Part shown: in pieces, positions 1 through 7,339 of the stretch
How the letters are laid out: every line of letters begins with the position of its first letter
Position numbering within the stretch: the stretch's first letter is position 1
DNA from: Theodoxus fluviatilis
Lineage: Eukaryota > Mollusca > Gastropoda > Cycloneritida > Neritidae
Direction: 5' to 3'
Length of the DNA: 17,556 nucleotides
Assembly: GCA_034096865.1 (NCBI GenBank)
Contig: JAWQFJ010018708.1
Coordinates: 1 to 17,556, forward strand
Made by a program: the position numbers and the translations under genes
The notes under the pieces: generated by a model
Database searches by the model: none
The model's input: the letters and a program-made list of their open reading frames with translations, nothing else
What the model was told of the DNA's origin: nothing

Positions 1-274
1 AAGCAGGGCAAAAAAAGCCGAGAAGGAAGGTTTCGGTCGGCCCCTCTCGAGGGATAAAACCTGCCCTCCTGGCCCGCCTCCTCCTCTGGGATTGGGCGGC
101 TCCCACCCGAAATCCGCTCCGCCCCCGCCCCAGCACGGAGGGTTTTCTCATCGGGGTGAGCCGCAGTGCAAGCCTTCTCCTCCCCTCCGCCCTTGCAGAG
201 CGCGGCGGAACCCTCCGTGGTACCCCCAGAACTGCCCCAGTCCCCCAGGTCCCCCTGAACTGATCTAGAACCAG

Positions 275-275
275 C

Positions 276-307
<32 letters not shown>

Positions 308-312
308 CCCCC
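275..312. repeat. Poly-C tract
   Basis: About 30 consecutive C, one T, then seven C. Its mirror at 3392-3419 is five G, an A, then 22 G. Runs of this length are polymerase and base-calling traps, and the length difference between the copies is expected. Confidence 0.95.
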
Positions 313-806
313 GCAATGTTGCAGAGGAATAGAACCACCGCACTCCAGGCCAGCACAGCGCTTTATTCTACTTTGGCAAAATTTGGAACGACTAACCTCC
401 GTCCTGCCGGTTGCCTCTCTGGTTTTTGATTACTACGCCAACCCATGGTTTGCCATTGCCAACCGAACAACCAATATGAAAGGAAACGACTGTCCCCTCC
501 CCTTACTAATGGACCCCGCTTGTTTGGGGGTTGGGAGCCCACCTGTTCCCCCCGCTGCGGGGGACCAGAGAGAGAGGGACGAGATGAGCATTGGTTGCGT
601 TTTGCTTACAGTAACTTCAAAACCGCCAAATTTAAACAGCGGTTTGGTCCGGTTTGGTCCAGGGTTTAAATGTTGGCCTTCTCTTGTTTGTTTATTGTTT
701 TGTTGCAACTGCTTGTTTTGTCAACGATAAAAAACAAATGACGTTGGGGATGAACGACCGGGGCGGCGGTGGTGGTTGGTGGGTGGGTGGACGACCGACG
801 ACACAA

Positions 807-838
807 CGAATGATGATGAATGATGATGATGATGATGG
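807..838. repeat. GAT/ATG trinucleotide microsatellite
   Basis: Repeated ATG/GAT triplets with one interrupting A. They give poly-Asp or poly-Met/Ile-like shadow translations that have no coding meaning. The mirror copy is at 2967-2992. Confidence 0.9.
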
Positions 839-1185
839 CCTCGCTACTAGAAGCAGGCTTGGCGAAAAGCCCCAGAAAGCCAGGGGTCCCCTGATGAGAG
901 GGCATCCGACTCCCCGGTCCGATGGTTACTTTTGATGGGAAGCCACGACTCCTTTCCATAGGAAGCAAAGTCCACTCCCCACAGCACGCAAGTCCCCACT
1001 GCACCACAGGCCTTTCCCACAGGTCCAATAGACCTTTATTCCACGCGGCGCGGCCATGTTTAGTTTTTTTAAAAACGAGGCCCCCGTTACGCTTAACGCG
1101 GCGGCGAACCCGCGCTTACCTTCACAGTATTGGCTTGGAGCGGCCAATTTGACAAATGTTTTCCGGGACTTTTTCTCAAGGTGAT

Positions 1186-1320
1186 ATGGAAAGATGGTCG
1201 AACGAAGGCAGAACAATAGCAAGAAGACAAAGTGACATAGGCTATGAGAAGTGGATTGAAGGTTTTATCGACTATGATGCCATCAATGGTTGGTACACAG
1301 TGACAAGTTCTTTCGCTTAG
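1186..1320 (+). CDS. Small open frame, 44 codons, paired with 2534-2668
   Basis: An ATG-to-TAG frame encoding 44 residues beginning MERWSNEG and ending TVTSSFA, rich in charged and aromatic residues. The mirror copy at 2534-2668 is also uninterrupted and differs by only about three residues (Lys/Ile near 22, Val/Gly near 27, Lys/Asn near 34), with no net indel. Immediately upstream the left copy carries extra homopolymer bases that break the frame, whereas the right copy stays open for about 32 more codons. I recognise no family. It could be an exon or a remnant of a repeat-encoded protein. The TAG may lie beyond a real splice site. There is no independent support for expression. Confidence 0.35.
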   Translation: MERWSNEGRTIARRQSDIGYEKWIEGFIDYDAINGWYTVTSSFA

Positions 1321-1436
1321 ATTAGAACTGAGTGTCGAGTTATTTTTTTCTTGGTGTCGCTTTCAAATCTGTTCACAGTACTAGGCTGGCTATTTTACTT
1401 AGATGTGATTTTTTTAATGCGTGCTAAATGATATAA

Positions 1437-1939
1437 TATAATAATAATAATGGGTATTTATATAGCGCTAATTCTCAAGTGAGCTCTAAGCGCTTTACAA
1501 TCTCGTTCACACATCACAAGCAGACAATCAGATACAAGCAAATCACGTAGGCAATCAACACTAGCAGCAAAATCACATACAATCAGAGCAAGCATACAAA
1601 CACATAACATTAACAAGCGAGCAGGCAGAATAATCAAACACTGTTGAAGCAAGCAACAACAAAAGAAAAAATAAACAAACAAGCAGGCTAAATAATCCAA
1701 CACAATCAAGCAGGCATACCAACACAATAAATAAACAAGCAAGCAGACAACCAATCGACAATCTAAACAAGAATGAAATAAGCAAATAACAAACAAGCAA
1801 GCAAACACAAACGAGATAAGTGAATCAAAACAAAATATGTGTGTCCCATTCTACAAAATACAATTACGAGAATATGTACGGGGAGCTGTGAAGTTGAGCG
1901 GGTGGGGTCAGTGGGAGGGAGGGGGAGGGGGGGGGGGGG
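1437..1939 (-). repeat. LINE 3' untranslated region and ATT tail
   Basis: Directly after the ORF2 stop the minus strand has a C-rich run (1913-1939), then a low-complexity stretch of GCTT/TGTT-type repeats (about 1510-1815). It closes with the AGCGCT-containing 3' terminal unit (1455-1500) and ATT repeats (1433-1452). The paired AGCGCT boxes in the terminal unit could form a small stem, as expected if the 3' end is read by the element's own reverse transcriptase. The same terminal unit is shared by LINE and SINE families across many aquatic invertebrates. Confidence 0.7.
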
Positions 1940-2265
1940 CTATTTGGCAGATGTGTATGCAAGAGAGAACAGGTGTGTCTTTAGATCAGCGCGGAAAGAG
2001 TCAGACTCGGAAGAGGGATACAGACGAAGATTAGCAGGGAGAGAGTTCCAGACGAGAGGAGCGGAGGCAAAGAAAGAGCGGTCACCAAAAGATGATTTCA
2101 TTTTACGAGGGACGAGGGTGGTGGTGTTTGCTGAAGAGCGAAGTGTTCTGCGTGGCGTGTAAGTGTCTATGAGGGCTGTGAGGTATGCGGGTCCTGTCTG
2201 TGTGAATGCGTTGAAAGATAAGCATGCAATTTGTAAATGATACGGTCCTCAACACGGAACCAATG
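1940..2265 (-). pseudogene. LINE ORF2 reverse-transcriptase C-terminal fragment
   Basis: The minus-strand frame ending at TAG 1942-1940 is open for at least 95 codons from 2227. It carries the hallmark run of L2/CR1-type ORF2 C-termini, in order: TGPAYL, TPRRTLRSS, LVPRK, SSFGDRSF, APLVWNSLPANLR, a variable stretch, then FRADLKTHLFSLAY before the stop. Upstream, in another frame, 2265-2231 reads HWFRVEDRIIYK, the usual 'LHWLPV-DRI-YK' block that should precede it directly, so one frameshift lies near 2228-2232. The RT catalytic palm and the endonuclease domain are absent. The protein would be non-functional, and it shows this is a dead, 5'-truncated retrotransposon copy. Confidence 0.85.
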
Positions 2266-2290
2266 AAAACCACGGAAAGAGACGGCCGTT

Positions 2291-2418
2291 TCGTTCCTTG
2301 CCTGTCATTGGCCAGCTTGTCATGAGGTCAGCTCGTGATCACGGTTCATTGGTTCGAACACTCGAGTAGTAAGCGAAAAAGAACTTGTGTAATATAATCG
2401 AAATTCAATCTCTAAACC
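2291..2418. other. Unpaired spacer between the LINE 5' edge and the right arm
   Basis: There is no gene here. Two small structures are visible: GAACCAATGA at 2260-2269 (just inside the LINE edge) is inverted as TCATTGGTTC at 2346-2355, and the stretch at about 2351-2391 (GTTCGAACACTCGAG through AAAGAACTTGTG) is a diverged direct copy of 2514-2552 in the arm. The second suggests a local duplication predating or accompanying formation of the inverted repeat. Confidence 0.5.
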
Positions 2419-2533
2419 TAATATCAGTTAGCACGCATTAAAAAAATCACATCTAAGTAAACCAGCCAGCCTAGTACTGTGAACAGATTTGAAAGCGACA
2501 CAGAAAAAACAAACTCGAACACTCAGTTCTAAT

Positions 2534-2764
2534 CTAAGCGAAAGAACTTGTCACTGTGTACCAACCTTTGATGGCATCGTAGTCGATAAACACTTCAATC
2601 CACTTCTCATAGCCTTTGTCACTTTGTCTTCTTGCTATTGTTCTGCCTTCGTTCGACCATCTTTCCATATCACCTTGAGAAAAGTCCGGAACATTTGTCA
2701 AATTGCCGCTCCAGCAATACTGTGAAGGTAGCGCGGTCGCCGCGTTAGCGTACGGGCCTCGTTT
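2534..2764 (-). CDS. Open frame of about 76 codons, ATG at 2668, mirror of 1186-1320
   Basis: On the minus strand the frame is open from the codon after a TAA at 2767-2765 to a TAG at 2536-2534. The first ATG is at 2668, giving 44 residues, and 32 further codons are open upstream. That upstream extension includes a readable segment (QYCWSGNLTNVPDFSQGD), which suggests the ATG need not be the true start and that this is part of an exon. The codons look ordinary and the protein is soluble and charged, with no membrane segment or signal peptide. Upstream lies a CG-rich patch around 2740-2790 containing a GCGGCCATGTT-like sequence (minus strand) that could be promoter-proximal. The product is unknown. 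Confidence 0.4.
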   Translation of the reverse strand, partial: KRGPYANAATALPSQYCWSGNLTNVPDFSQGDMERWSNEGRTIARRQSDKGYEKWIEVFIDYDAIKGWYTVTSSFA

Positions 2765-2966
2765 TTAAACTAACATGGCCGCCGCGTGAATAAGGTCTAT
2801 TGACCTGTGGAAGGCCTGTGTGCAGTGACTGCGTGCTGTGGGAGTGACTTTGCTTCCTATGAAGAGTCGTGCTTCCATCAAAAGTAACATCGGACCGGAG
2901 TCGATGCCCTCTCATCAGGGACCCCTGGCTTCTGGGCTTTCGCAGCCTGCTCTAGTAGCGAGGCCA

Positions 2967-3045
2967 TCATCATCATCATCATCATCATCATCGTTGTCGT
3001 CGTCGTCACCACCACAACCACCGCCGCCGCCGTCGTCATCACGTC
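2967..3045. repeat. ATC/GTC/ACC trinucleotide-rich block
   Basis: A clean run of about nine ATC triplets followed by GTC, ACC, CCG and GTC triplets. It mirrors the degenerate GAT and GGT block at about 755-838 in the left arm, which appears as the noisier copy. Confidence 0.85.
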
Positions 3046-3391
3046 ATTGTTTTTATCGTTGACAACAGCAGTTGCAACAACAATAACAACAAGAGAGGCA
3101 ACATTAACCCTGACAACCGACAACCGCTGTTAATTGCGTTTGAAGTACTGTAAGCAAACGCAACAATGCTCATCTCGTCCTCTCTCTCTGTCCCCGCAGC
3201 GACAGGTGCTCCAACCAAAGCGTCCATTAGTAGAGGACAGTCGTTCCTTTCATATTGTTGTTCGTTGGCAATGGCAACCATGGTTGCGTAGTAATCAAAC
3301 CAGAGCAACCGGCAGACGGAGGTTAGTCGTTCAAATTTGCAAAGTAGAATAGCGCTGCTGCCTGAGTGCGTGTCTATTCTCTGCACATTGC

Positions 3392-3419
3392 GGGGGAGGG
3401 GGGGGGGGGGGGGGGGGGG
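3392..3419. repeat. Poly-G tract
   Basis: Mirror image of the C run at 275-312, interrupted by a single A at 3397. The strand is G-quadruplex prone. Confidence 0.95.
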
Positions 3420-3642
3420 CTGGTTCTAGATCAGTCAGGGACCTGGACTGGCAGTCTGGGACCACGAGGTCCGCGCTCTGCAAGGCGAGGGAGAGAGCTT
3501 GCACTGCGGCTCACCCCGATGAGAAACCTCCGTGCTGGGCGGCGGAGCGGATTCGGTGTGGAGCGCCAATCCCAGAGAGCGGCAGAGGCAGTTTATCCCT
3601 CGAGAGGCCGACGAACTTCCTTCTCGGCTTTGTGCCCTGCTT

Positions 3643-3695
3643 CCTCGGCTCTGTGCGAGCCATCTGCCTCCAGCCATGTTCGATTAGCACAGGCG
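3643..3695. other. Junction between inverted repeats A and B
   Basis: 53 bases whose mirror partners would lie left of base 1 (repeat A) and right of base 17556 (repeat B). They are therefore unpaired in this window only because of where it is cut. Confidence 0.8.
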
Positions 3696-4390
3696 GGGCT
3701 TTGTGCGGAGGAGGGGGAAGAGAAGGGGCCGATGGAGAGGGGAAGGAGGTTGATCTGTTGGGGGGGGGGGTAGGTGGGTGGAGAGGTTGGAACGGTGAAT
3801 CTACTAGGACTGATACTGCTTACCCCCACCCCACCCCCGCACGTTCGGTCCTTGCTGGCGCGTGGGGTAGTGAAGGGTCGAAAAGGTGGGGTGACGAGGG
3901 TCACAGGGGAGGGGGGCGGTGCGGGTGAGGAGGGACAGCAACTGGCGAGGGGTGCAAGCGCGGCCGGCGCGACTGCCGATATTTGATTGGGAAAAGACGA
4001 GATGCTTCTGCTGCCATCGCCATCACCGCTGGTTGCGTCTCTCTCGCCTTGTCTCCCGGCCGTCTCTGGCTTGGACAGCGCTGGAAGTAGAAGTCGGCTG
4101 ACTGAAGCCCGCCAAGCATCGGCACTCGGGGCTAGACCGTCTATTATTGAATCCTAAGGATCGCTCCGCGCCGCTGGGAAGGGGGAGGAAGGGCTGCTGC
4201 CTCTCGGAACCCGAGTCGCCGTCTGGTGGCTGCTGCTGCTGCTGCTGCTACTGCCTCCACCTCCCCTCTCTCCGTCGCCACTGGTGTGCCTCTCGCTCCG
4301 ATCCGACCTACGTAGGCCCGTGCCTAGTTCTGTGGGTGACGCCACCGCCGCCGTCGCTTCTCTGGCTGCTGCTGCTGTTGCAATGTCTCT
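3696..4390. other. GC-rich block without a convincing gene
   Basis: High G+C with CG dinucleotides, a G run near 3761-3770, and CTG repeats towards the right end. Several frames are open on both strands, including a minus-strand Ser-rich frame at 4154-4345 and a Pro/His-rich one at 3901-4125, but composition alone can keep frames open here. It could be the promoter and 5' untranslated region of the candidate starting near 4391. The mirror is 16862-17556. Confidence 0.45.
4227..4249. repeat. CTG trinucleotide tract
   Basis: A run of about seven GCTG-phase triplets, followed by a second short one at 4365-4380. Mirror CAG tracts lie at 16999-17022 and 16871-16888. On the minus strand the first gives the poly-Ser stretch of the Ser-rich frame at 4154-4345. 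Confidence 0.85.
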
Positions 4391-4840
4391 ATGTCAACGC
4401 CTGTATCGTGTGTCTCGCCAGCGAGAGGCATCGGATCGCTCCTGTCCCCGCCGGATCGTCAGCCACGCCCTGTGCGAAGGCAGTCGGGCTGTGGCGGTGC
4501 AGATGAGCTGGGGAAAGGCGACTGGAGAGGAGATTTATCGCGTGGCCAGAGCCTTGACGAGCAGGAAGAGCCCTGCCATGCGTGTCTGAACGCTGACTCG
4601 TTCTCTGCCGTCTATCGGAGTGAGAGTTTGGCGGTGCCGGCTGTGGAGGATCTGGAAACCCGACTGGAGGAGGGAGTGGTGAGTGGAGGTGAGGAGGTAA
4701 AGCATTGCCCGTTCCGGACCTCCCTGTTCACAGCACCTACGGACCAGCAGTCTTCTAGACGGACGGTGGACCCGGGAACCCTGACTCAATCGGTGGATCA
4801 TCTCCTCCCGATCACGGAGTGGGGAAGTTGCAGTGTTTAA
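4391..4840 (+). CDS. Putative coding block, 149 codons, family unknown
   Basis: An ATG frame open for 149 codons to TAA at 4838-4840, preserved exactly in the mirror copy 16412-16861. From about residue 30 it has ordinary protein-like composition (for example RGQSLDEQEEPCHACLN and VEDLETRLEEG), acidic in the middle, with no membrane segment or signal peptide. Third codon positions favour G/C. At 4678-4683 the sequence GTG-GTGAGT is a good splice donor, so the real exon may end around residue 97 and the rest may be intron. The start is uncertain: the context of the ATG is weak, and the frame opens at 4340 through Arg and Cys codons made by GCC/CTG repeats. I recognise no domain. It could be the first coding exon of a larger gene. 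Confidence 0.45.
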   Translation: MSTPVSCVSPARGIGSLLSPPDRQPRPVRRQSGCGGADELGKGDWRGDLSRGQSLDEQEEPCHACLNADSFSAVYRSESLAVPAVEDLETRLEEGVVSGGEEVKHCPFRTSLFTAPTDQQSSRRTVDPGTLTQSVDHLLPITEWGSCSV

Positions 4841-5256
4841 AGTGTAGTCTCGCCGTCTTTGCTGTGTGTCTTCACCCTCTGCGCCGAGGTGGAAATTGTT
4901 TTAGCATTGGCGTCGTTTGGGCGCCAGAGATCGATGGTGGGTGAGTGGGCTCTCCTTCCCTGCACTGCCGTCAGAGGCCGGGAACCGCCTGTTCCTTCGA
5001 CCTTCACCTTCGAGACCATGTGGTCAGTGTTGATATCCGGTTGAACTTATACACGACGCAGGCGTCGCGATTGCTTTCTCGTCTGCATGTACATCAGCGT
5101 GCCTGGAGTCGGGTCCGGCTGAGAGAACATCGACCTGACCTGCGTGCTACCCGTCTGTGCAGAGTGGACAGCCGTGGACACCACTGTTGACAGCTCCGCT
5201 TCCCAGTGATCGCCTGGCGACAGTGTGATGGATGTCTCAGTGCTGCACTCCCGCAT
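4837..5256 (-). CDS. Minus-strand coding-like frame with one in-frame stop, family unknown
   Basis: One minus-strand reading frame runs from an ATG at 5256 to TAA at 4839-4837, interrupted only by a TAA at 5049-5047. The upstream part (69 residues) contains LSPGDHWEAELSTVVSTAV and PDPTPGTLMYMQTRK; the downstream part (60 residues from an ATG at 5019, or about 69 codons from the stop) contains AHSPTIDLWRPNDANAK. Codon choice looks coding-like on both sides of the stop. Possible explanations are a pseudogene, an intron (there is an acceptor-like TGCAG just after the first codons and a donor-like CAG-GTCAGG about 100 bases on), a terminal exon, or a sequencing error. It meets the plus-strand frame 4391-4840 tail to tail with a 3-base overlap of the two stop codons. 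No family recognised. Confidence 0.35.
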
Positions 5257-5281
5257 CTATAATTACTAAAACCATGCATGT

Positions 5282-5509
5282 TCAGAGCGCAAGCCGAGCG
5301 AAAGGGACCGCTGTCGCAAAGCAGGACTTGAATTCAAGCAAGGTGTTTCCCCAAAGAGCGAGTGTGTCCTTTGCGCTGTGTAGTTTGTGATTCGGAACTG
5401 GCGACGCTCTGGGAAATACCGAGATCATTGGCGATGTCTGCTGCCAGGCCTGTTCTCCAGGGGACACCCGCAGCCGCGCTTTTGTGTGTGCAAGGCATGA
5501 ACCTTGCAC
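5282..5509 (-). other. Open stretch of about 75 codons, doubtful coding
   Basis: A minus-strand frame open from about 5509 to TGA at 5284-5282, without a proper ATG at its beginning (first internal Met near residue 27). It contains RVSPGEQAWQQTSPMISVF. Composition is compatible with coding, and it lies upstream of, on the same strand as, the frame at 4837-5256, so the two could be consecutive exons. The mirror at 15743-15970 is the same. Support is weak. Confidence 0.2.
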
Positions 5510-5917
5510 AACCGGTGTGATGGCCTCCTTTTCACTGTATTGACTGCACGTGTTGATAATTCCCAGTTGAATTTTCCTGTCAGAAATAATAGTTTAGGCC
5601 TTCATCAGCGTTGCCGGCAATGCAGAATCGAGTTAGACGAAATCTGCCAAGTTACAATACGTAAGACCAGTTTGAGTGAGGGAGATTTTATAGCTCGCAT
5701 TGGTGTCAGACTATATGACGCATCGCCCTCGAACTGGTTAGCGAGTTGTGAGCAGTTTCAAGTTCTCTCCGTCCACCGTGGCTTTCCTGCTGCTGCTGCT
5801 GACGTTCGAGCTTATTTCCCAACCGTGATACATTACTCTGACTACCACCACGCGATCTCTATGGAAATTTACTCAACGCACCCGCAAAAGCCGAAAGGAC
5901 CATTGTCATGTGGTTGA

Positions 5918-6388
5918 AAACTCGACATAATAGTGTTTGACGCCTTTTGGAACGTGCCAATCCTGATCTGAATATAAACCGAGACATTTGTATAGAGCAG
6001 AGTTCATTTTTAAAATCATAAACAGCATTCAAGAGGAAATAATCAGGAGCGCTTCCGCTCAGTGTGAACTGATAACGTGCCGTGGTTTTTTAAAGGGCGG
6101 CAACTGCATTGTGAGGGTGAGACAAAAAGACACGGTTCATTAGTGATCGATGAGTCTGACTTCCAAGCTTCCGCCACATTGATGAGCCCTTTCAGATCCC
6201 GGAAGCAAACCTCTTGACAACAGATGACTTCCTACTCACATTGTTTCTGCAACTAAGGCTGTGCATTTGAAGACATTGCCGTAGTTTTCCCATCAAATCA
6301 ACTTCCTTGTTTTTCAAATTTTCAGTCACGTCAATCTAGTCGGTGCAAAAGTCAAACTGAGCACACGTGACGTTACTTCAAAGTCATT
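5918..6388. other. Non-coding stretch, nothing recognised
   Basis: A+T-richer than its surroundings, with stops in all frames. The only structure I see is a small hairpin, GAGCG-CTTC-CGCTC, at about 6048-6061. It probably represents intron or intergenic DNA. The mirror is 14864-15334. Confidence 0.5.
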
Positions 6389-6634
6389 CTATGCCAGACT
6401 CGCACACTCACATTCAATCCAAACATCCAACCAAAGACGTGACTGCCCCGTGGAGGGAGGGACGATGAAGTCCTCAGGTGGCCGCATCGACCCGCTGTCC
6501 ACAGAGACGGCCCTTTGACGCCTGCCGGAAGCTGAGCTGCTGTCCTCCTTGCTTGAGTGACCACCTGTGCTGGACGTCCGCCCTGATCGACCACTTTGGT
6601 CGGCGTCACTTCCAGCTGGGTGACCTGTCCACAC
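6389..6634 (-). CDS. Ser-rich exon-like open stretch, family unknown
   Basis: The minus-strand frame is open for 81 codons to a stop at 6391-6389. It has no ATG at its left boundary, so it is better seen as an exon than a complete gene. The core reads like an intrinsically disordered, phosphorylation-prone segment: SSTGGHSSKEDSSSASGRR, then QRAVSVDSGSMRPPEDFIVP. RRQRAVS fits a basophilic-kinase and 14-3-3-type site. The last residues (LWLDVWIECECASLA) are less coding-like, and the exon may stop earlier. Just upstream in transcription sense lies a 25-bp tandem duplication containing an acceptor-like CACCCAG. The mirror copy 14618-14863 is identical in translation. Confidence 0.4.
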   Translation of the reverse strand: MWTGHPAGSDADQSGRSGRTSSTGGHSSKEDSSSASGRRQRAVSVDSGSMRPPEDFIVPPSTGQSRLWLDVWIECECASLA

Positions 6635-6659
6635 TTCCAGCTGGGTGACCTGTCCACAC
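6610..6659. repeat. 25-bp tandem duplication
   Basis: TTCCAGCTGGGTGACCTGTC plus five bases occurs twice with no gap (6610-6634, 6635-6659). On the minus strand each copy contains GGTCACCCAG-CTGG, so a possible 3' splice site is duplicated. The unit is not a multiple of three, so it would shift a reading frame spanning it. The mirror pair is at 14593-14642. Confidence 0.9.
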
Positions 6660-6697
6660 TCCCAGCGCTGCCGAGTTTCTCGAGGCTGTCACTGGGG

Positions 6698-6742
6698 CCC
6701 CCCCCCCCCCCCCCCCCCCCCACACACCACACACACACACAC
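6698..6742. repeat. Poly-C followed by CA microsatellite
   Basis: About 24 C and then CA repeats with one CC interruption. The mirror at 14511-14557 has a clean TG run and 28 G. The copies differ in run length as expected for unstable or poorly called tracts. Confidence 0.95.
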
Positions 6743-7339
6743 TTCGTGGTGGCGGGTCATCTCCTGACGCCGTTGCCCACGTGAAGGACGTGACCTGTCG
6801 GGTCGGTCAGCCTTGTGTTATGGATTAGGACTTCACGCATGTCCTGGATGTCAGCGTGCCTTGGGGTTCCGAAGCGCTCCGCTCTTCGCATGGCAGGAAG
6901 CAACTGAGCGGTCGTCGTGGGCGTTGATTAGTTTGCTCGTTCCCCTCTTTGTGGACTTAAGTATTCGTGTTGAGCCAGAGCCAGAGTCTGCCATTGTGTT
7001 CATTGTGACTGCGACTCTTGTGCTGCCTGTAGTTTTCGGCCCTCGTGTCGTAGTGATGAAAAGGTCGGATTCACATAGTATTTACACACTCCATTAAGTT
7101 CGAAACGTGCAGTTAAAGAGAAGAAAAACTGAACTTACTTTTCTGAATCCCGCTTGATTTTAGTCACGAACCATACATCTGCTTATCAGTGACATTGTTC
7201 TAACTGCTGTCAGGCCTTCTTCTGTTCTGAACCCACGTCCGCCTGACCTGTTCAGGGTTGGTACCAAAGGACAACAGAGACATTTCCCTCCCCACCCCTT
7301 GGCCATTTGACACCGCAAGACAACGGTAGAGTCTGCCGC

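Larger units (their letters stand above)
1..1436. repeat. Inverted repeat A, left arm
   Basis: This stretch reads as the reverse complement of 2419-3642: base 1 pairs with about 3642 and 1427 pairs with about 2428. Shared landmarks in mirror order are a long C run (275-304) against a G run (3398-3419), a GAT tract against an ATC tract, and a 44-codon open frame. The left arm is about 210 bases longer, and most differences up to about 1180 are extra copies of a neighbouring base (for example a run of four T against two, or three G against two). From about 1186 inwards the arms agree much better. The pairing is certain by eye; whether it is genomic or a fold-back artefact is not. Confidence 0.93.
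1437..2290 (-). mobile_element. 5'-truncated LINE (Jockey superfamily, L2/CR1-like) insertion
   Basis: Read on the minus strand, this segment begins inside the C-terminal part of a LINE ORF2, passes its TAG stop at 1942-1940, continues through a 3' untranslated region of about 500 bases, and ends in a TGTAAAGCGCT / AGCGCTATATAAATA unit followed by an ATT microsatellite tail (1433-1452). A 5' truncation with a simple-repeat 3' tail is what target-primed reverse transcription leaves. The clade is inferred from the C-terminal motifs and the ATT tail; L2, CR1 and neighbouring clades share them. I could not find a convincing target-site duplication. The insertion forms most of the loop of inverted repeat A and is present once only. 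Confidence 0.8.
2419..3642. repeat. Inverted repeat A, right arm
   Basis: This is the mirror of 1-1436 and the cleaner of the two copies: homopolymers are shorter and the open frame on its minus strand runs further without a break. It leads directly into the start of inverted repeat B, with 53 bases (3643-3695) left unpaired only because both possible partners lie outside the window. Confidence 0.93.

Noticed and set aside
383..1180. Several frames of 74-120 codons in the left arm of repeat A
   Set aside because: The mirror copy does not keep the same frames because of the many one-base differences, so none is conserved between the copies; several run through GAT or GGT repeats.
2346..2363. 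GGTTCGAACAC, resembling a tRNA T-loop or a Pol III B box
   Set aside because: No acceptor or anticodon stems and no A box at a suitable distance, and it partly recurs in the nearby direct copy as ordinary sequence.
2534..2764. Possible link of the small frame to SWIM-type zinc-finger or transposase-associated proteins
   Set aside because: Only a vague resemblance of the 'GYEKWIE...IDYD' segment; no zinc-ligand motif is present, so no family was assigned.
5504..5917. 137-codon plus-strand frame, identical in both arms
   Set aside because: It has no ATG at its start (begins at TTG), mixed composition and no codon bias, and the identity only reflects the palindrome.
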